A DNA stretch of 64,000 nucleotides. Origin: UBA1234 sp964400015. Lineage in GTDB: Bacteria; Bacillota; Clostridia; TANB77; UBA1234. Under the pieces are notes generated by a model. That model did not search any database. It had not been told where the DNA came from and saw nothing but the letters and a program-made list of their open reading frames with translations. The translations under genes and the position numbers were made by a program. Below are positions 9,608-17,536 of this stretch, piece after piece (position 1 is the first letter of the stretch; each line of letters opens with the position of its first letter). The stretch covers positions 1 through 64,000 of the forward strand of contig CAYNRR010000003.1 in assembly GCA_964400015.1 (NCBI GenBank). The letters run 5' to 3'.

Positions 9608-10435
9608 ATGAAAAATACAATCAAGTCTTTTCGGTTATATGTACGTCCTGATTCTAACGGTAGAAGTGAACGGATAGCAAACGATATCAGGGAAATTAAC
9701 TCTAAGTTTTCAAATCCTCTTGTCGAAAAAGATGATGGAGATTTAGTAATTGCCATAGGTGGCGATGGATCGTTTATCCACGCAGTAACGGATACTAATT
9801 TTTCAAAAGAAAAAATTTACACAGGAATTCACACGGGAACTCTTGGATTTATGCAAGACTTATCGACAAGCGATATTTTTTCTTTGATTCAATACATAAA
9901 CCATGAAAAAGAAATACAAACTAGGAAGGTTTATGTATCAGACATTAGAATAAACTTACGTGATGGTTCTGTACAAGAATTCCTTGCATTAAATGAAATT
10001 TTAGTAGTAGGTTCAAATCGCTCATGTATCACGTTTAAAGAATATGTAAATGATGAATATTTACAAACTATTTCAGGAAATGGCATTATAATTGCGAACA
10101 GTTCTGGTGACACTGCATATTCATTAAACGCAGGAGGTGCACTTGTTTTCATTAACGGAGTACAGTTAGTATGTACCCTTGAAACTCCTATGGTATATGC
10201 AATTCACGAAAGATTTATACATAATTCGGTAGTATGCCCTAAAGTAAGAATCGAGCCTAAAATGGCTGATAATATCGAAATAATAATTGACGGACGAAAA
10301 AAATCAATCGATTCTCATCTTATTGAGAGTATTGAAGTTTCAGTAGAAGATTCTTCAAGTTACATAAATAAGCTAGACTTGATAAATTATTCTAAAGTTA
10401 GAGTAGTTAGAAATAAAATTTTAGGCTATTTATAA
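9608..10435 (+). CDS. nadK: NAD kinase
   Basis: 275 residues. ATG 9608 is chosen over TTG 9536 because AGGAGATG precedes it. Phosphorylates NAD to NADP. Landmarks: GGDGSFIHAV (phosphate-binding GGDG loop, about residue 50), the NE motif in ALNEILV, and SSGDTAYSLNAGGALV, equivalent to the family's TGSTAYSLSAGGP. The usual second Thr/Ser-rich loop is slightly divergent (GDTAYS for GSTAYS). It contains two of the rare in-frame CGG codons of the window. The next gene on the same strand after a structured RNA is NAPRT, another NAD gene. Confidence 0.9.
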   Translation: MKNTIKSFRLYVRPDSNGRSERIANDIREINSKFSNPLVEKDDGDLVIAIGGDGSFIHAVTDTNFSKEKIYTGIHTGTLGFMQDLSTSDIFSLIQYINHEKEIQTRKVYVSDIRINLRDGSVQEFLALNEILVVGSNRSCITFKEYVNDEYLQTISGNGIIIANSSGDTAYSLNAGGALVFINGVQLVCTLETPMVYAIHERFIHNSVVCPKVRIEPKMADNIEIIIDGRKKSIDSHLIESIEVSVEDSSSYINKLDLINYSKVRVVRNKILGYL

Positions 10436-10487
10436 ACGTTTTATAAAATGTTAGAACAAACATAAATAGAAAAAAATGTAATAATTG

Positions 10488-10516
10488 TTGACATAAAAAA
10501 TAAAAGGTGCTACAAT
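10488..10516 (+). promoter_or_regulatory. Consensus sigma-A promoter of the 10.5-kb structured RNA
   Basis: TTGACA at 10488-10493, 17-bp spacer, TACAAT at 10511-10516. Predicted transcription start near 10523. There is no plausible coding start with a ribosome site close downstream. Confidence 0.85.
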
Positions 10517-10522
10517 AAGAAT

Positions 10523-10997
10523 GTCACCAAAATATTGACAATTTCATAGAAAGGATAGGTATGGAATCGATGGTAATTCGGTATCCTAGTGGATTCATCT
10601 AGTGTAGTATGTGTTGAATAAAAACACAGCTGCCCAAAAATTCCACGAAAAGTGGATGATGATTACCCACCGTTGGTAGATGGCGCTAGTCCAATTTGCT
10701 TTGCCCAGATATATGATTTGAAAAATTTAGTCATAAGCAGGGGGTCCTTACACAAAGCAATGGGGGACGCAACGCACATCGAAAAAAAATATTTCAACAA
10801 GGAGGATTCATATGGTACGGTGGTATACGACTGGTTTTATCTAGCAATTCAGATTTTAAATCAACTAACACTAATTCCTAAATGAGGTGTAAAAATGAAC
10901 CGGTTTTCTTATCCGACTGGCTTCACCTAGTGCTTGTATAACTAGGTAGCCAAAATTTTATGAAACGAGACGGGGGATGTACCCCCGTCTTTTTTTG
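10523..10997 (+). ncRNA. Candidate long structured RNA (about 475 nt)
   Basis: Bounded by a consensus promoter and a strong terminator. Helices seen by eye: AGGATA/TATCCT enclosing GAAT/ATTC (about 10552-10592); GTGTT/AACAC; TCCAC/GTGGA; TTGCTTTG/CAAAGCAA enclosing TATGA/TCATA (about 10697-10765); TGGCT..ACCTAGT with ACTAGGT-AGCCA (about 10918-10952). A motif like TATCCGACTGGCTTCACCTAG occurs in three diverged copies (near 10590, 10830, 10910). The only ORF, 77 codons at 10652, lacks a ribosome site and looks random. I do not recognise the family. It is not obviously tmRNA, RNase P RNA, SRP RNA or a T-box. Confidence 0.7.
10966..10997 (+). terminator. Intrinsic terminator of the structured RNA
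   Basis: GACGGGGG/CCCCCGTC (10969-10976 with 10982-10989), 5-nt loop, then eight T. Exceptionally GC-rich for this genome. Confidence 0.95.
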
Positions 10998-11026
10998 TTT
11001 AAAAATAAATTTAAGTATGATACTAT
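10998..11026 (+). promoter_or_regulatory. Promoter of pncB
   Basis: TTTAAA at 10998-11003 and TACTAT at 11021-11026, 17-bp spacer. It begins right behind the RNA terminator, so pncB has its own start. Confidence 0.6.
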
Positions 11027-11065
11027 AGATATGAAAATTAAAGTAATAAATATAGGAGGTACAAT

Positions 11066-12583
11066 ATGTCAAATAAAGAAATAGAGGTACAACCATTTTT
11101 ACCTAACAAAAATTATCATAATGATGCTCTAAATACAGACTTTTATGAGTTTAGAATGGCAAATGCCTTATTTATGTTAGGCCTTAAAGATGTTAATTTA
11201 GTTTTTGATTGTTTCTTTAGAAAAAATCCAGGACCAAAAGATAAGGAATCAGGATATTCAATAATAGCAGGCCAAGAGCAACTTACAGAATTTTTGCTAA
11301 ATTATCATTTTGACGAAACAGCATGTGAATATCTTTTAGCAAAAGGCATGAATCCGGAATTTGTAAAATATTTATCAACATACAAATGGAAAGGAACAAT
11401 GTATGCTATGCCGGAGGGCACTGTTGCATATCCGAATGAAGCAATAGTTAGAATTAAATGTGATGCTATTGGAGCAATTTTAATAGAAACATATTTACTT
11501 CAAACAATGAATTTTAATAGCTTGATAACAACTAAAGCAACAAGAATTGTACGTGTTGCAGATGATGCAGGAGTAATGGAATTTGGAGGTAGACGTGCTC
11601 AAGGTGCTTCAGCAAGTTTGTATGGAGCAAGAGCTGCTGTACTTGCTGGTTGTACAGGAACTGCAAATTGTCTGGCAGAGATTGTATTTGGTTCAGAGGT
11701 GAAAGCTCTTGGAACAATAGCACATTCATGGGTTGAACTTTTCCCAACAGAGTACGAATCTTTTAAAGCATTTGCAGACATATATCCAGAAGAAGTTTCT
11801 CTTCTTATTGACACATATAATATTTTTGAAAGTGGAGCAGTAAATGCGATAAAAGTCGATGATTATCTTATTGAAAAATATCCGAACGACTCAAACAAAC
11901 GCGTAAAGAGTGTAAGGATAGATTCAGGTGATTTAGCATATACAAGTAAAAAACTTCGCAAAATGTTTGATGAAGCAGGTAAAAGCTATATAAAAATCGT
12001 TGCATCCAACAGCTTAAACGAAGACACGATAAGAAGTATTAAAGAAGAGCAAAAGTCACCAATCGATTCTTTTGGTGTGGGTGAAAATCTTATTACATCA
12101 GCTGATTGTCCAGTGTTCGGTGGAGTATATAAATTAGTTGCTGTTCAAGAAAATGATGAATGGAAACCAAGAATGAAATGTTCGGATACACTTGCAAAAG
12201 CCATTATACCAGGGTACAAAACAGTTTATCGTTTATATGATGAAAATGACAAAGGATATTTAGACTTAATAGCAATGTATGATGAAAAAATAGAGATAGG
12301 CAAACCTATAAAGGTATATTCAACAGATATAAATGCAGTAAGAAGAGAGCATACAATTACTCCTAAAAAGGTTGAGCCACTTTTAGTACCATATATAGTA
12401 GATGGTGAACTTGTAAGAAAAATGCCATCAATTCAAGAGATAAAAGCATATATCAAAGACCAATTGGAAAATAAAATGTGGGTTGAAGAGCTACGAGCAG
12501 CATATCCTCATAGACATTATGTGGATATGACAGAAAGTGTATATAAACTTCGTAGAGAAATGTATGAAAAGTTACATGGATAA
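11066..12583 (+). CDS. pncB: Nicotinate phosphoribosyltransferase
   Basis: 505 residues, ATG with ATAGGAGGT upstream. Converts nicotinate and PRPP to nicotinate mononucleotide in NAD salvage. Family landmarks: N-terminal LNTDFYEFRMANALF, EFGGRRAQG (about residues 172-180), the PRPP-site VRIDSGDLAY (about 285-294), ASNSLNED and FGVGENLITS. Full length for the larger bacterial NAPRT form. It lies on the same strand as NAD kinase, separated by the structured RNA, so this is a small NAD locus. Confidence 0.93.
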   Translation: MSNKEIEVQPFLPNKNYHNDALNTDFYEFRMANALFMLGLKDVNLVFDCFFRKNPGPKDKESGYSIIAGQEQLTEFLLNYHFDETACEYLLAKGMNPEFVKYLSTYKWKGTMYAMPEGTVAYPNEAIVRIKCDAIGAILIETYLLQTMNFNSLITTKATRIVRVADDAGVMEFGGRRAQGASASLYGARAAVLAGCTGTANCLAEIVFGSEVKALGTIAHSWVELFPTEYESFKAFADIYPEEVSLLIDTYNIFESGAVNAIKVDDYLIEKYPNDSNKRVKSVRIDSGDLAYTSKKLRKMFDEAGKSYIKIVASNSLNEDTIRSIKEEQKSPIDSFGVGENLITSADCPVFGGVYKLVAVQENDEWKPRMKCSDTLAKAIIPGYKTVYRLYDENDKGYLDLIAMYDEKIEIGKPIKVYSTDINAVRREHTITPKKVEPLLVPYIVDGELVRKMPSIQEIKAYIKDQLENKMWVEELRAAYPHRHYVDMTESVYKLRREMYEKLHG

Positions 12584-12628
12584 TATAAAAATAATTGCAA
12601 AAAAATGTAAATTATTACTATTCTTGTA

Positions 12629-12656
12629 TTGTATTTTTATAGATTTATGGTATAAT
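12629..12656 (+). promoter_or_regulatory. Promoter of 6S RNA
   Basis: TTGTAT at 12629-12634 and TATAAT at 12651-12656, 16-bp spacer. The predicted start falls at the 5' closing stem of the RNA. Confidence 0.7.
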
Positions 12657-12662
12657 AATATT

Positions 12663-12862
12663 AACCCTACAAGGTACGACAATATGAGTTTTATTTAGAA
12701 CCAACACTAAATATGAGGGAGTTTGGTATCTAGGTAATGTGTGCAAGCTTGACCGTGAGAAATCGCCGATTGAGAAGCCCGTAAACTACCTAGGAGACAC
12801 CCACCTGTCGGAGACAGGGCTCTTAAATTCGCTCATGAATGACGGCTTATGTGGGGGTTATT
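12663..12862 (+). ncRNA. ssrS: 6S RNA
   Basis: About 200 nt that can fold into one long hairpin. The 5' AACCCTACAAG pairs with 3' CTTATGTGGGGGTT. The 3' side of the central region, GAGAAGCC..TAAACT, followed by ACCCACCTG..CAGGGCTC, matches the conserved block of Firmicutes 6S RNA. 6S RNA mimics an open promoter and sequesters sigma-A polymerase in stationary phase. A promoter at 12629 and a terminator after 12870 delimit it. Exact ends are estimates. Confidence 0.8.
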
Positions 12863-12872
12863 TTATGTAATT

Positions 12873-12913
12873 AAAAAGAGTTTAGTACAAGGTTTGTAAC
12901 TAAACTCTTTTTT
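12873..12913. terminator. Bidirectional terminator between 6S RNA and tetR
   Basis: AAAGAGTTTAGT pairs with ACTAAACTCTTT, flanked by A- and T-runs, so it serves both converging units. Confidence 0.9.
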
Positions 12914-12919
12914 GTTATA

Positions 12920-13522
12920 TTAGTTTTTCAATAAATTTGTAACAATATGTATAACTTCGTCTTCCATTACTTCGTAATCGATTTTTCTGTGCTTGTGATA
13001 AACAATTTCATGGCATAAATTTTCTATAATTCCTATCGCTATATGAATCTTTTCAGTAGAGTTTTCTATTTTTAAATTATTATCTTCTAAAACTTTAACA
13101 ACTTTATTTGTCAATTCAAATTCACTTTCTTTAAAGATATTTGCAACTTCATTATCTAGATGAGACATCGCCATAAGTTCTTCGTGAGCTTTTTTTGAAA
13201 TCTTATGATTTTTTACAAAAGAATTTATCATTTTTCTTAATAAATCTTCTAAATCATTTATTTCAATATCTTTTGCATCTATAAGATCTATCATTGGAAA
13301 CATTATGCTATTTGAATAATTTCTTACGCCTTCTAAAAATATTTCTTTTTTATCTGTGAAATATTGATAAATGATTCCAGTTGAAACACCAGATGCTTCA
13401 GCAATATCTGGAGTAGAAATGTTGTGATAGCCTTTTTGGCATATTAACTCAAACCCTTTTTCAATTATTTTATTTCTTTTTTCTATCGATCTTTTTTGTG
13501 TAGGAATTCTTGTAGAAGACAT
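12920..13522 (-). CDS. TetR-family transcriptional regulator
   Basis: 200 residues. ATG at 13522 is used because the in-frame GTG at 13531 overlaps the ribosome site GAGGTG. The N-terminal helix-turn-helix (about residues 10-56) reads NKIIEKGFELICQKGYHNISTPDIAEASGVSTGIIYQYFTDK in TetR style. The C-terminal ligand/dimer domain is helical and has no specific match I can name. Divergent from feoAB across a 150-bp region with a strong promoter flanked by direct repeats, so it likely controls iron uptake and possibly itself. Confidence 0.88.
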   Translation of the reverse strand: MSSTRIPTQKRSIEKRNKIIEKGFELICQKGYHNISTPDIAEASGVSTGIIYQYFTDKKEIFLEGVRNYSNSIMFPMIDLIDAKDIEINDLEDLLRKMINSFVKNHKISKKAHEELMAMSHLDNEVANIFKESEFELTNKVVKVLEDNNLKIENSTEKIHIAIGIIENLCHEIVYHKHRKIDYEVMEDEVIHIVTNLLKN

Positions 13523-13575
13523 ATTTATCACCTCTGTGAAATATTATACAATGGTGGACAAGAAAACACAAGAAA

Positions 13576-13595
13576 GAAATATGAAAAAAAGTTCA
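13576..13595 (+). repeat. Direct repeat copy 1 upstream of the feo promoter
   Basis: GAAATATGAAAAAAAGTTCA lies 9 bp before the feo -35. Copy 2 at 13640-13660 differs by one extra T. Candidate operator for the divergent TetR protein. Confidence 0.6.
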
Positions 13596-13604
13596 TGTTA
13601 TATA

Positions 13605-13633
13605 TTGACTTGTTTTTTTTATAACACTATAAT
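13605..13633 (+). promoter_or_regulatory. feoAB promoter
   Basis: TTGACT at 13605-13610 and TATAAT at 13628-13633 with a 17-bp spacer, bracketed by the two direct repeats. Confidence 0.85.
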
Positions 13634-13639
13634 AAAAAT

Positions 13640-13660
13640 GAAATATGAAAAAAAGTTTCA
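13640..13660 (+). repeat. Direct repeat copy 2, just after the feo -10
   Basis: Same 20-bp box as 13576-13595 with one extra T. It contains the partial inverted pair TGAAA/TTTCA and covers the transcript start, a position where a bound repressor would block initiation. Confidence 0.6.
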
Positions 13661-13674
13661 CAAAGGAGGATGCT

Positions 13675-13926
13675 ATGAAAAAAGTTGGAGAGAAATGTAT
13701 GCTGTCTGAATTAGTTGTAGGACAGAAAGCAAAAGTTTTAAAATTAAATGAATCAAACAAAGCGATAAGAAGACATCTGCTAGATATGGGAATTACACGA
13801 GATACAATTGTACTAATAAAAAAGATTGCTCCTATGGGTGACCCGATAGATATCAAGCTAAGGGATTACGAATTGTGCATTTGCAAAAGTGATTTAAGCA
13901 AGATAGAAGTGGAGGTAGTAGAATGA
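13675..13926 (+). CDS. feoA: Ferrous iron transport protein A
   Basis: 83 residues. ATG 13675 has AAAGGAGGA upstream. The longer ATG at 13645 is only 12 bp past the -10 and is rejected. SH3-like FeoA fold: LSELVVGQKAKVLKLNESNKAIRRHLLDMGIT, then PMGDPIDIKLRDYELCI. Cytoplasmic partner needed for FeoB activity. It overlaps feoB by 4 nt (ATGA), indicating translational coupling. Confidence 0.9.
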   Translation: MKKVGEKCMLSELVVGQKAKVLKLNESNKAIRRHLLDMGITRDTIVLIKKIAPMGDPIDIKLRDYELCICKSDLSKIEVEVVE

Positions 13927-16028
13927 AAATAGGTTTAGTTGGAAATCAAAACAGTGGAAAAACTACTTTATTTAATCTATTAACAGGAATGAATGCGAAA
14001 ATAGGTAACTGGCCAGGTGTTACTATCGAAAAGAAAAGTGGAAAATTAAAAGGAACAGACATAGAGATAATTGACTTACCAGGTATATATTCCTTAAGTC
14101 CATATAGTACGGAAGAAGAAATTTCAAGGAAATTTGTTTTTGAAGAAAAGCCTGATGTAATAATCAATATAATAGATAGTACGTCATTAGAAAGAAGTTT
14201 GTACTTAACGACGCAATTACTAGAACTTGATGCGAAAGTTATTGTAGCACTTAATATGGCAGATGAATTAGAAAAAAAGGGAATAAAAATAGACACTAAG
14301 AAATTAGAAGATGAATTAGGAACTAAAGTCTTGAAGATTTCTGCACTCAAAGCCACTGGAATAGATGAATTGATATCTGAAATTAAGGTGCTAAAAAAAT
14401 ATGAGAATAGAAAAATTTTTGATATGCACTTAGAAAACGCAATTGATAGCATAATGTTAAAATTACCACAAGATAAAATTCATAAAAGATTTATTGCTGT
14501 AAAATTATTAGAAAATGATGAAAGATTTAAAGATTTAAATACAAATGAAATTAAGGCGATTGCAACAAACGTTTCAAAAAATTATGAAACAGATTTAGAA
14601 GAAACAATTGCCACAGAAAGATATACATTTATCGAAAAAGCTAAGAAAAGTTCTTTTAAACAGAGCATAGGTAGAGAATCGATATCGGACAAACTTGACA
14701 AAATATTTTTAAATAAATGGTTAGCGTTTCCTATATTCGTAATAATAATGTTCTTAGTATATTATTTGTCAGTGGGCGTAGTTGGCAGTTTCACAGTTGA
14801 TTGGATAAGTGGAATAGTAGACTCTCTAGGAGAAAGTATAGGAACATTTTTAGAAGGAGTTGGAACATCAGATATTATAAATAGCTTGGTCGTAGATGGC
14901 ATTATAGCTGGTGTGGGTGCAGTATTAGGTTTTGTTCCACAACTAATAATATTATTTATATGTATATCAGTTTTAGAAACAACAGGTTATATGTCAAGAA
15001 TTGCATTATTGTTAGACAAACTGTTTAGAAAATTAGGCTTAAGTGGTAAAAGTTTAATTCCTTTTATAGTAGGCTCTGGATGTAGTGTTCCTGGAATAAT
15101 GGGTACAAGAATAATCGAAAATCAAGATGAAAGAGAAATGACGAGTATACTTACACCATTTATTCCATGTAGTGCGAAGCTTCCAATAATATCATTATTC
15201 TCAGGATACTTTTTCCCAGAAAATTCAGGTATTATTTCAGCATCACTATACTTTTTTGCAATAATTGTAATAATATTTAGTGCGTTAATAATGAAAAAAT
15301 TTATTTACAAAAATACAACCAGTACATATATTTCAGAATTGCCAGAGTATAAAATACCAAGTGCAAAATATGTTGCAAAAGATGTTTTTGATAAAGTCAT
15401 AGCGTTTATTAAAAGAGCAGGAAGTGTAATTTTAATTTGTTCAATTGCAATTTGGTTTTTAGTTTCATTTTCTTTTGGAATGGAATATGGAGTTGATATA
15501 GAAGAGAGTATGCTAGCTTCAGTAGGAAATAAAATTTCATGGATATTTGAACCAATGTTAGGAACAAGAAGTTGGGGAGCAACAGTTTCTGCAATTCAAG
15601 GATTAGTTGCAAAAGAACAAGTTGTTTCATCGATGGCTGTTATAAATGGACTTGCAGATGATGTAGAAGAGGGTGAGAAAATATTCTCAAGTACAGGTGT
15701 CTTCGGATTCTTTACAGCCGCTTCGGCATATGCGTTCATGGTATTTAATTTATTCTCAGCACCATGCTTTGGAGCAATAGGAGCACTAAAACGAGAATTG
15801 GGTGGAACTAAGAAAATGCTAAAGGCAGTAACATTCCAAACAATATTTGCGTGGATATTAGCAACAATAGTTTATCAAATAGGTAGTAGAATAGAACAAA
15901 AAATATTTAGTATTGCAGATTTAGTTATATTGGGAAGTATAATTTTAGTAATCGTATTCATACTAATAAAAAATAATAAATCAAAAGAATGCTCAGGATG
16001 TCCATATTGCAAAGATTGTAAAAAGTAA
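13923..16028 (+). CDS. feoB: Ferrous iron transporter B (GTPase-permease)
   Basis: 701 residues. N-terminal G domain: G1 GNQNSGKTTLFN (residues 7-18), G3 DLPGIYSL (56-63), G4 NMADE (about 120). A helical spacer follows, then about eight membrane helices from residue 260, with the conserved SGCSVPGIMGTR and FIPCSAKLP gate segments. The Cys-rich tail CSGCPYCKDC may bind iron or a cluster, like a fused FeoC function. Imports Fe2+ under anaerobic conditions. Co-transcribed with feoA. Confidence 0.95.
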   Translation: MKIGLVGNQNSGKTTLFNLLTGMNAKIGNWPGVTIEKKSGKLKGTDIEIIDLPGIYSLSPYSTEEEISRKFVFEEKPDVIINIIDSTSLERSLYLTTQLLELDAKVIVALNMADELEKKGIKIDTKKLEDELGTKVLKISALKATGIDELISEIKVLKKYENRKIFDMHLENAIDSIMLKLPQDKIHKRFIAVKLLENDERFKDLNTNEIKAIATNVSKNYETDLEETIATERYTFIEKAKKSSFKQSIGRESISDKLDKIFLNKWLAFPIFVIIMFLVYYLSVGVVGSFTVDWISGIVDSLGESIGTFLEGVGTSDIINSLVVDGIIAGVGAVLGFVPQLIILFICISVLETTGYMSRIALLLDKLFRKLGLSGKSLIPFIVGSGCSVPGIMGTRIIENQDEREMTSILTPFIPCSAKLPIISLFSGYFFPENSGIISASLYFFAIIVIIFSALIMKKFIYKNTTSTYISELPEYKIPSAKYVAKDVFDKVIAFIKRAGSVILICSIAIWFLVSFSFGMEYGVDIEESMLASVGNKISWIFEPMLGTRSWGATVSAIQGLVAKEQVVSSMAVINGLADDVEEGEKIFSSTGVFGFFTAASAYAFMVFNLFSAPCFGAIGALKRELGGTKKMLKAVTFQTIFAWILATIVYQIGSRIEQKIFSIADLVILGSIILVIVFILIKNNKSKECSGCPYCKDCKK

Positions 16029-16032
16029 GTAA

Positions 16033-16088
16033 TAAAAAAGATTGAGATTTGAATTTGAGTTTACTTCAAATTATCTCAATCTTTTTTT
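16033..16088. terminator. Bidirectional terminator between feoB and the GHL10-like gene
   Basis: AAAAAAGATTGAGAT pairs with ATCTCAATCTTTTTTT around a 22-nt loop that can pair further. Confidence 0.85.
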
Positions 16089-16089
16089 A

Positions 16090-17403
16090 TTATTCTTTTA
16101 TTGTAGCGTTATGAATTGCAGTATAGCAATACTTGTTGTTTGGATCCCACAAGCAAAAATCATATATTTTCAAGTCATATAAAGCTTGAATTTGTGTAGC
16201 AACTTCATCCGTACCATAAACAATATAATTTCCTTTTCCAAGCCACGTTGCAGTGAAATCTTGAATATATGGTCTAAACTTAGCAAGTTTAATTTCACTA
16301 TTATCACCGCTGTGAAGATTCGTATAACTTTCATATCTCTCAAAAGCATCAGTCATAGCTTCGGTTACAATTTTGTAAGGCTCTTTATCAGGTCTTGAAA
16401 TTTTATATTCATTATTAGCGTAATGTGATGGATAAACCATTGGACATATTACATCAACAATACTTGCAATTTTTGAAAAATCTTGACCGATATTTTCAAA
16501 GTCGCCATCACGTTTAGTCGTGATTCCAAATACGTCAGCAGAAACTACAACATTGTATGGTTCTAATTCTTTCATAGCTTTCTCTAAGAAACCGTTAATC
16601 ATATCTGATTTACTTTTTGTATCTCTTTCAAAACCATAAGCGATAGTACTTGTTTTTCCCTCTGATGAAGGGAATCTAACATAATCAAATTGAATTTCTT
16701 GAAAACCTATCTCGGCAGCTTCTTTAGCAATTTCAATAGGATAGTCCCATGATGCTTCATTGTATGGATTTGGCCAGCATCTACCACTATAATCTTTCCA
16801 AACAGAACCGTCAGCTTTTTTATAAGCAACACTTGTAACTTTAGAAGCATATATAGGATCTTTAAAAGTTACAATTCTACCAATTACATAAAAGCCATCA
16901 TCTTTCAATTGTTGAACAATTTCAGAAACATTAGAAATCATTTTAACGCAAGCACCAATATCTTTAGCTGTTTGAACATTAGACATATAAGATAATTGAC
17001 CGGCCTCGTCTTTAACATCAATAACAATAGCATTATATCCATTTTCTTTCAAAGTCGAAACAACATCTTCTCTAATAGACTTAGTACCCATAACCCATCC
17101 AGTTGCGTAAATCGCTTTAACGTTTTCTGGGATTGTCTTAGTAGTATAAGTTATGTTGTCGATTTTTGTCGTATCATCATCTTTAGGAAAATCTAAAATT
17201 TCTTCTGAAAGAAATTCGCCAGACAAACTATCGCCTGATACAAAATCACCTGATATAACATCTCCAGAAACAAAGTCACCACTTGTTAGTAATTTATCAG
17301 AATCAACTTTTTCTTGCATAAAAAAATTATCGTTTAAACCTATCAATAATCCAAGAACTACAGCAATAAAAATAACAATAATTGCAACATATTCTTTTTT
17401 CAT
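16090..17403 (-). CDS. Secreted putative glycoside hydrolase (GHL10/DUF4015-like)
   Basis: 437 residues, GAGGTGA site 7 nt before ATG. One N-terminal membrane helix (residues 6-24) and a short linker with five SGD/SGE motifs (residues 41-64) precede the TIM-barrel-like domain: KAIYATGWVMGT, AIVIDVKDEAG, RIVTFKDP, IQFDYVRFPS, SADVFGITT and ICPMVYPSHY. This is the pattern of the DUF4015 putative glycosidase family, whose substrate is unknown. Single gene, convergent with feoB. Confidence 0.8.
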   Translation of the reverse strand: MKKEYVAIIVIFIAVVLGLLIGLNDNFFMQEKVDSDKLLTSGDFVSGDVISGDFVSGDSLSGEFLSEEILDFPKDDDTTKIDNITYTTKTIPENVKAIYATGWVMGTKSIREDVVSTLKENGYNAIVIDVKDEAGQLSYMSNVQTAKDIGACVKMISNVSEIVQQLKDDGFYVIGRIVTFKDPIYASKVTSVAYKKADGSVWKDYSGRCWPNPYNEASWDYPIEIAKEAAEIGFQEIQFDYVRFPSSEGKTSTIAYGFERDTKSKSDMINGFLEKAMKELEPYNVVVSADVFGITTKRDGDFENIGQDFSKIASIVDVICPMVYPSHYANNEYKISRPDKEPYKIVTEAMTDAFERYESYTNLHSGDNSEIKLAKFRPYIQDFTATWLGKGNYIVYGTDEVATQIQALYDLKIYDFCLWDPNNKYCYTAIHNATIKE

Positions 17404-17501
17404 AAAATCACCTCATAAAATATAGAACAATTATATAATAAGAAATAGCAAAAACAAACAAAAGTAATTAAAAATAAAATTTAAAATTTTCAAACATTTG
17501 A

Positions 17502-17530
17502 TTGAAAAAAATATATGTGAATGATAAAAT
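17502..17530 (+). promoter_or_regulatory. Promoter of the 17.5-kb structured RNA
   Basis: TTGAAA at 17502-17507, 17-bp spacer, TAAAAT at 17525-17530. Predicted start near 17537. Confidence 0.75.
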
Positions 17531-17536
17531 AATCCA

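Noticed and set aside
9608..10435. Global reassignment or loss of CGG
   Set aside because: NAD kinase uses two in-frame CGG codons at plausible Arg positions (one followed by A), and GC-richer genes use several. So CGG is not simply unassigned, and any frameshifting must be context-dependent or the three breaks must have another cause.
10652..10885. 77-codon ORF inside the 10.5-kb RNA
   Set aside because: No ribosome site before its ATG, no protein-like pattern, and it crosses several predicted helices.
10440..11065. T-box or NAD riboswitch for pncB
   Set aside because: No T-box sequence, and pncB has its own promoter behind the RNA terminator.
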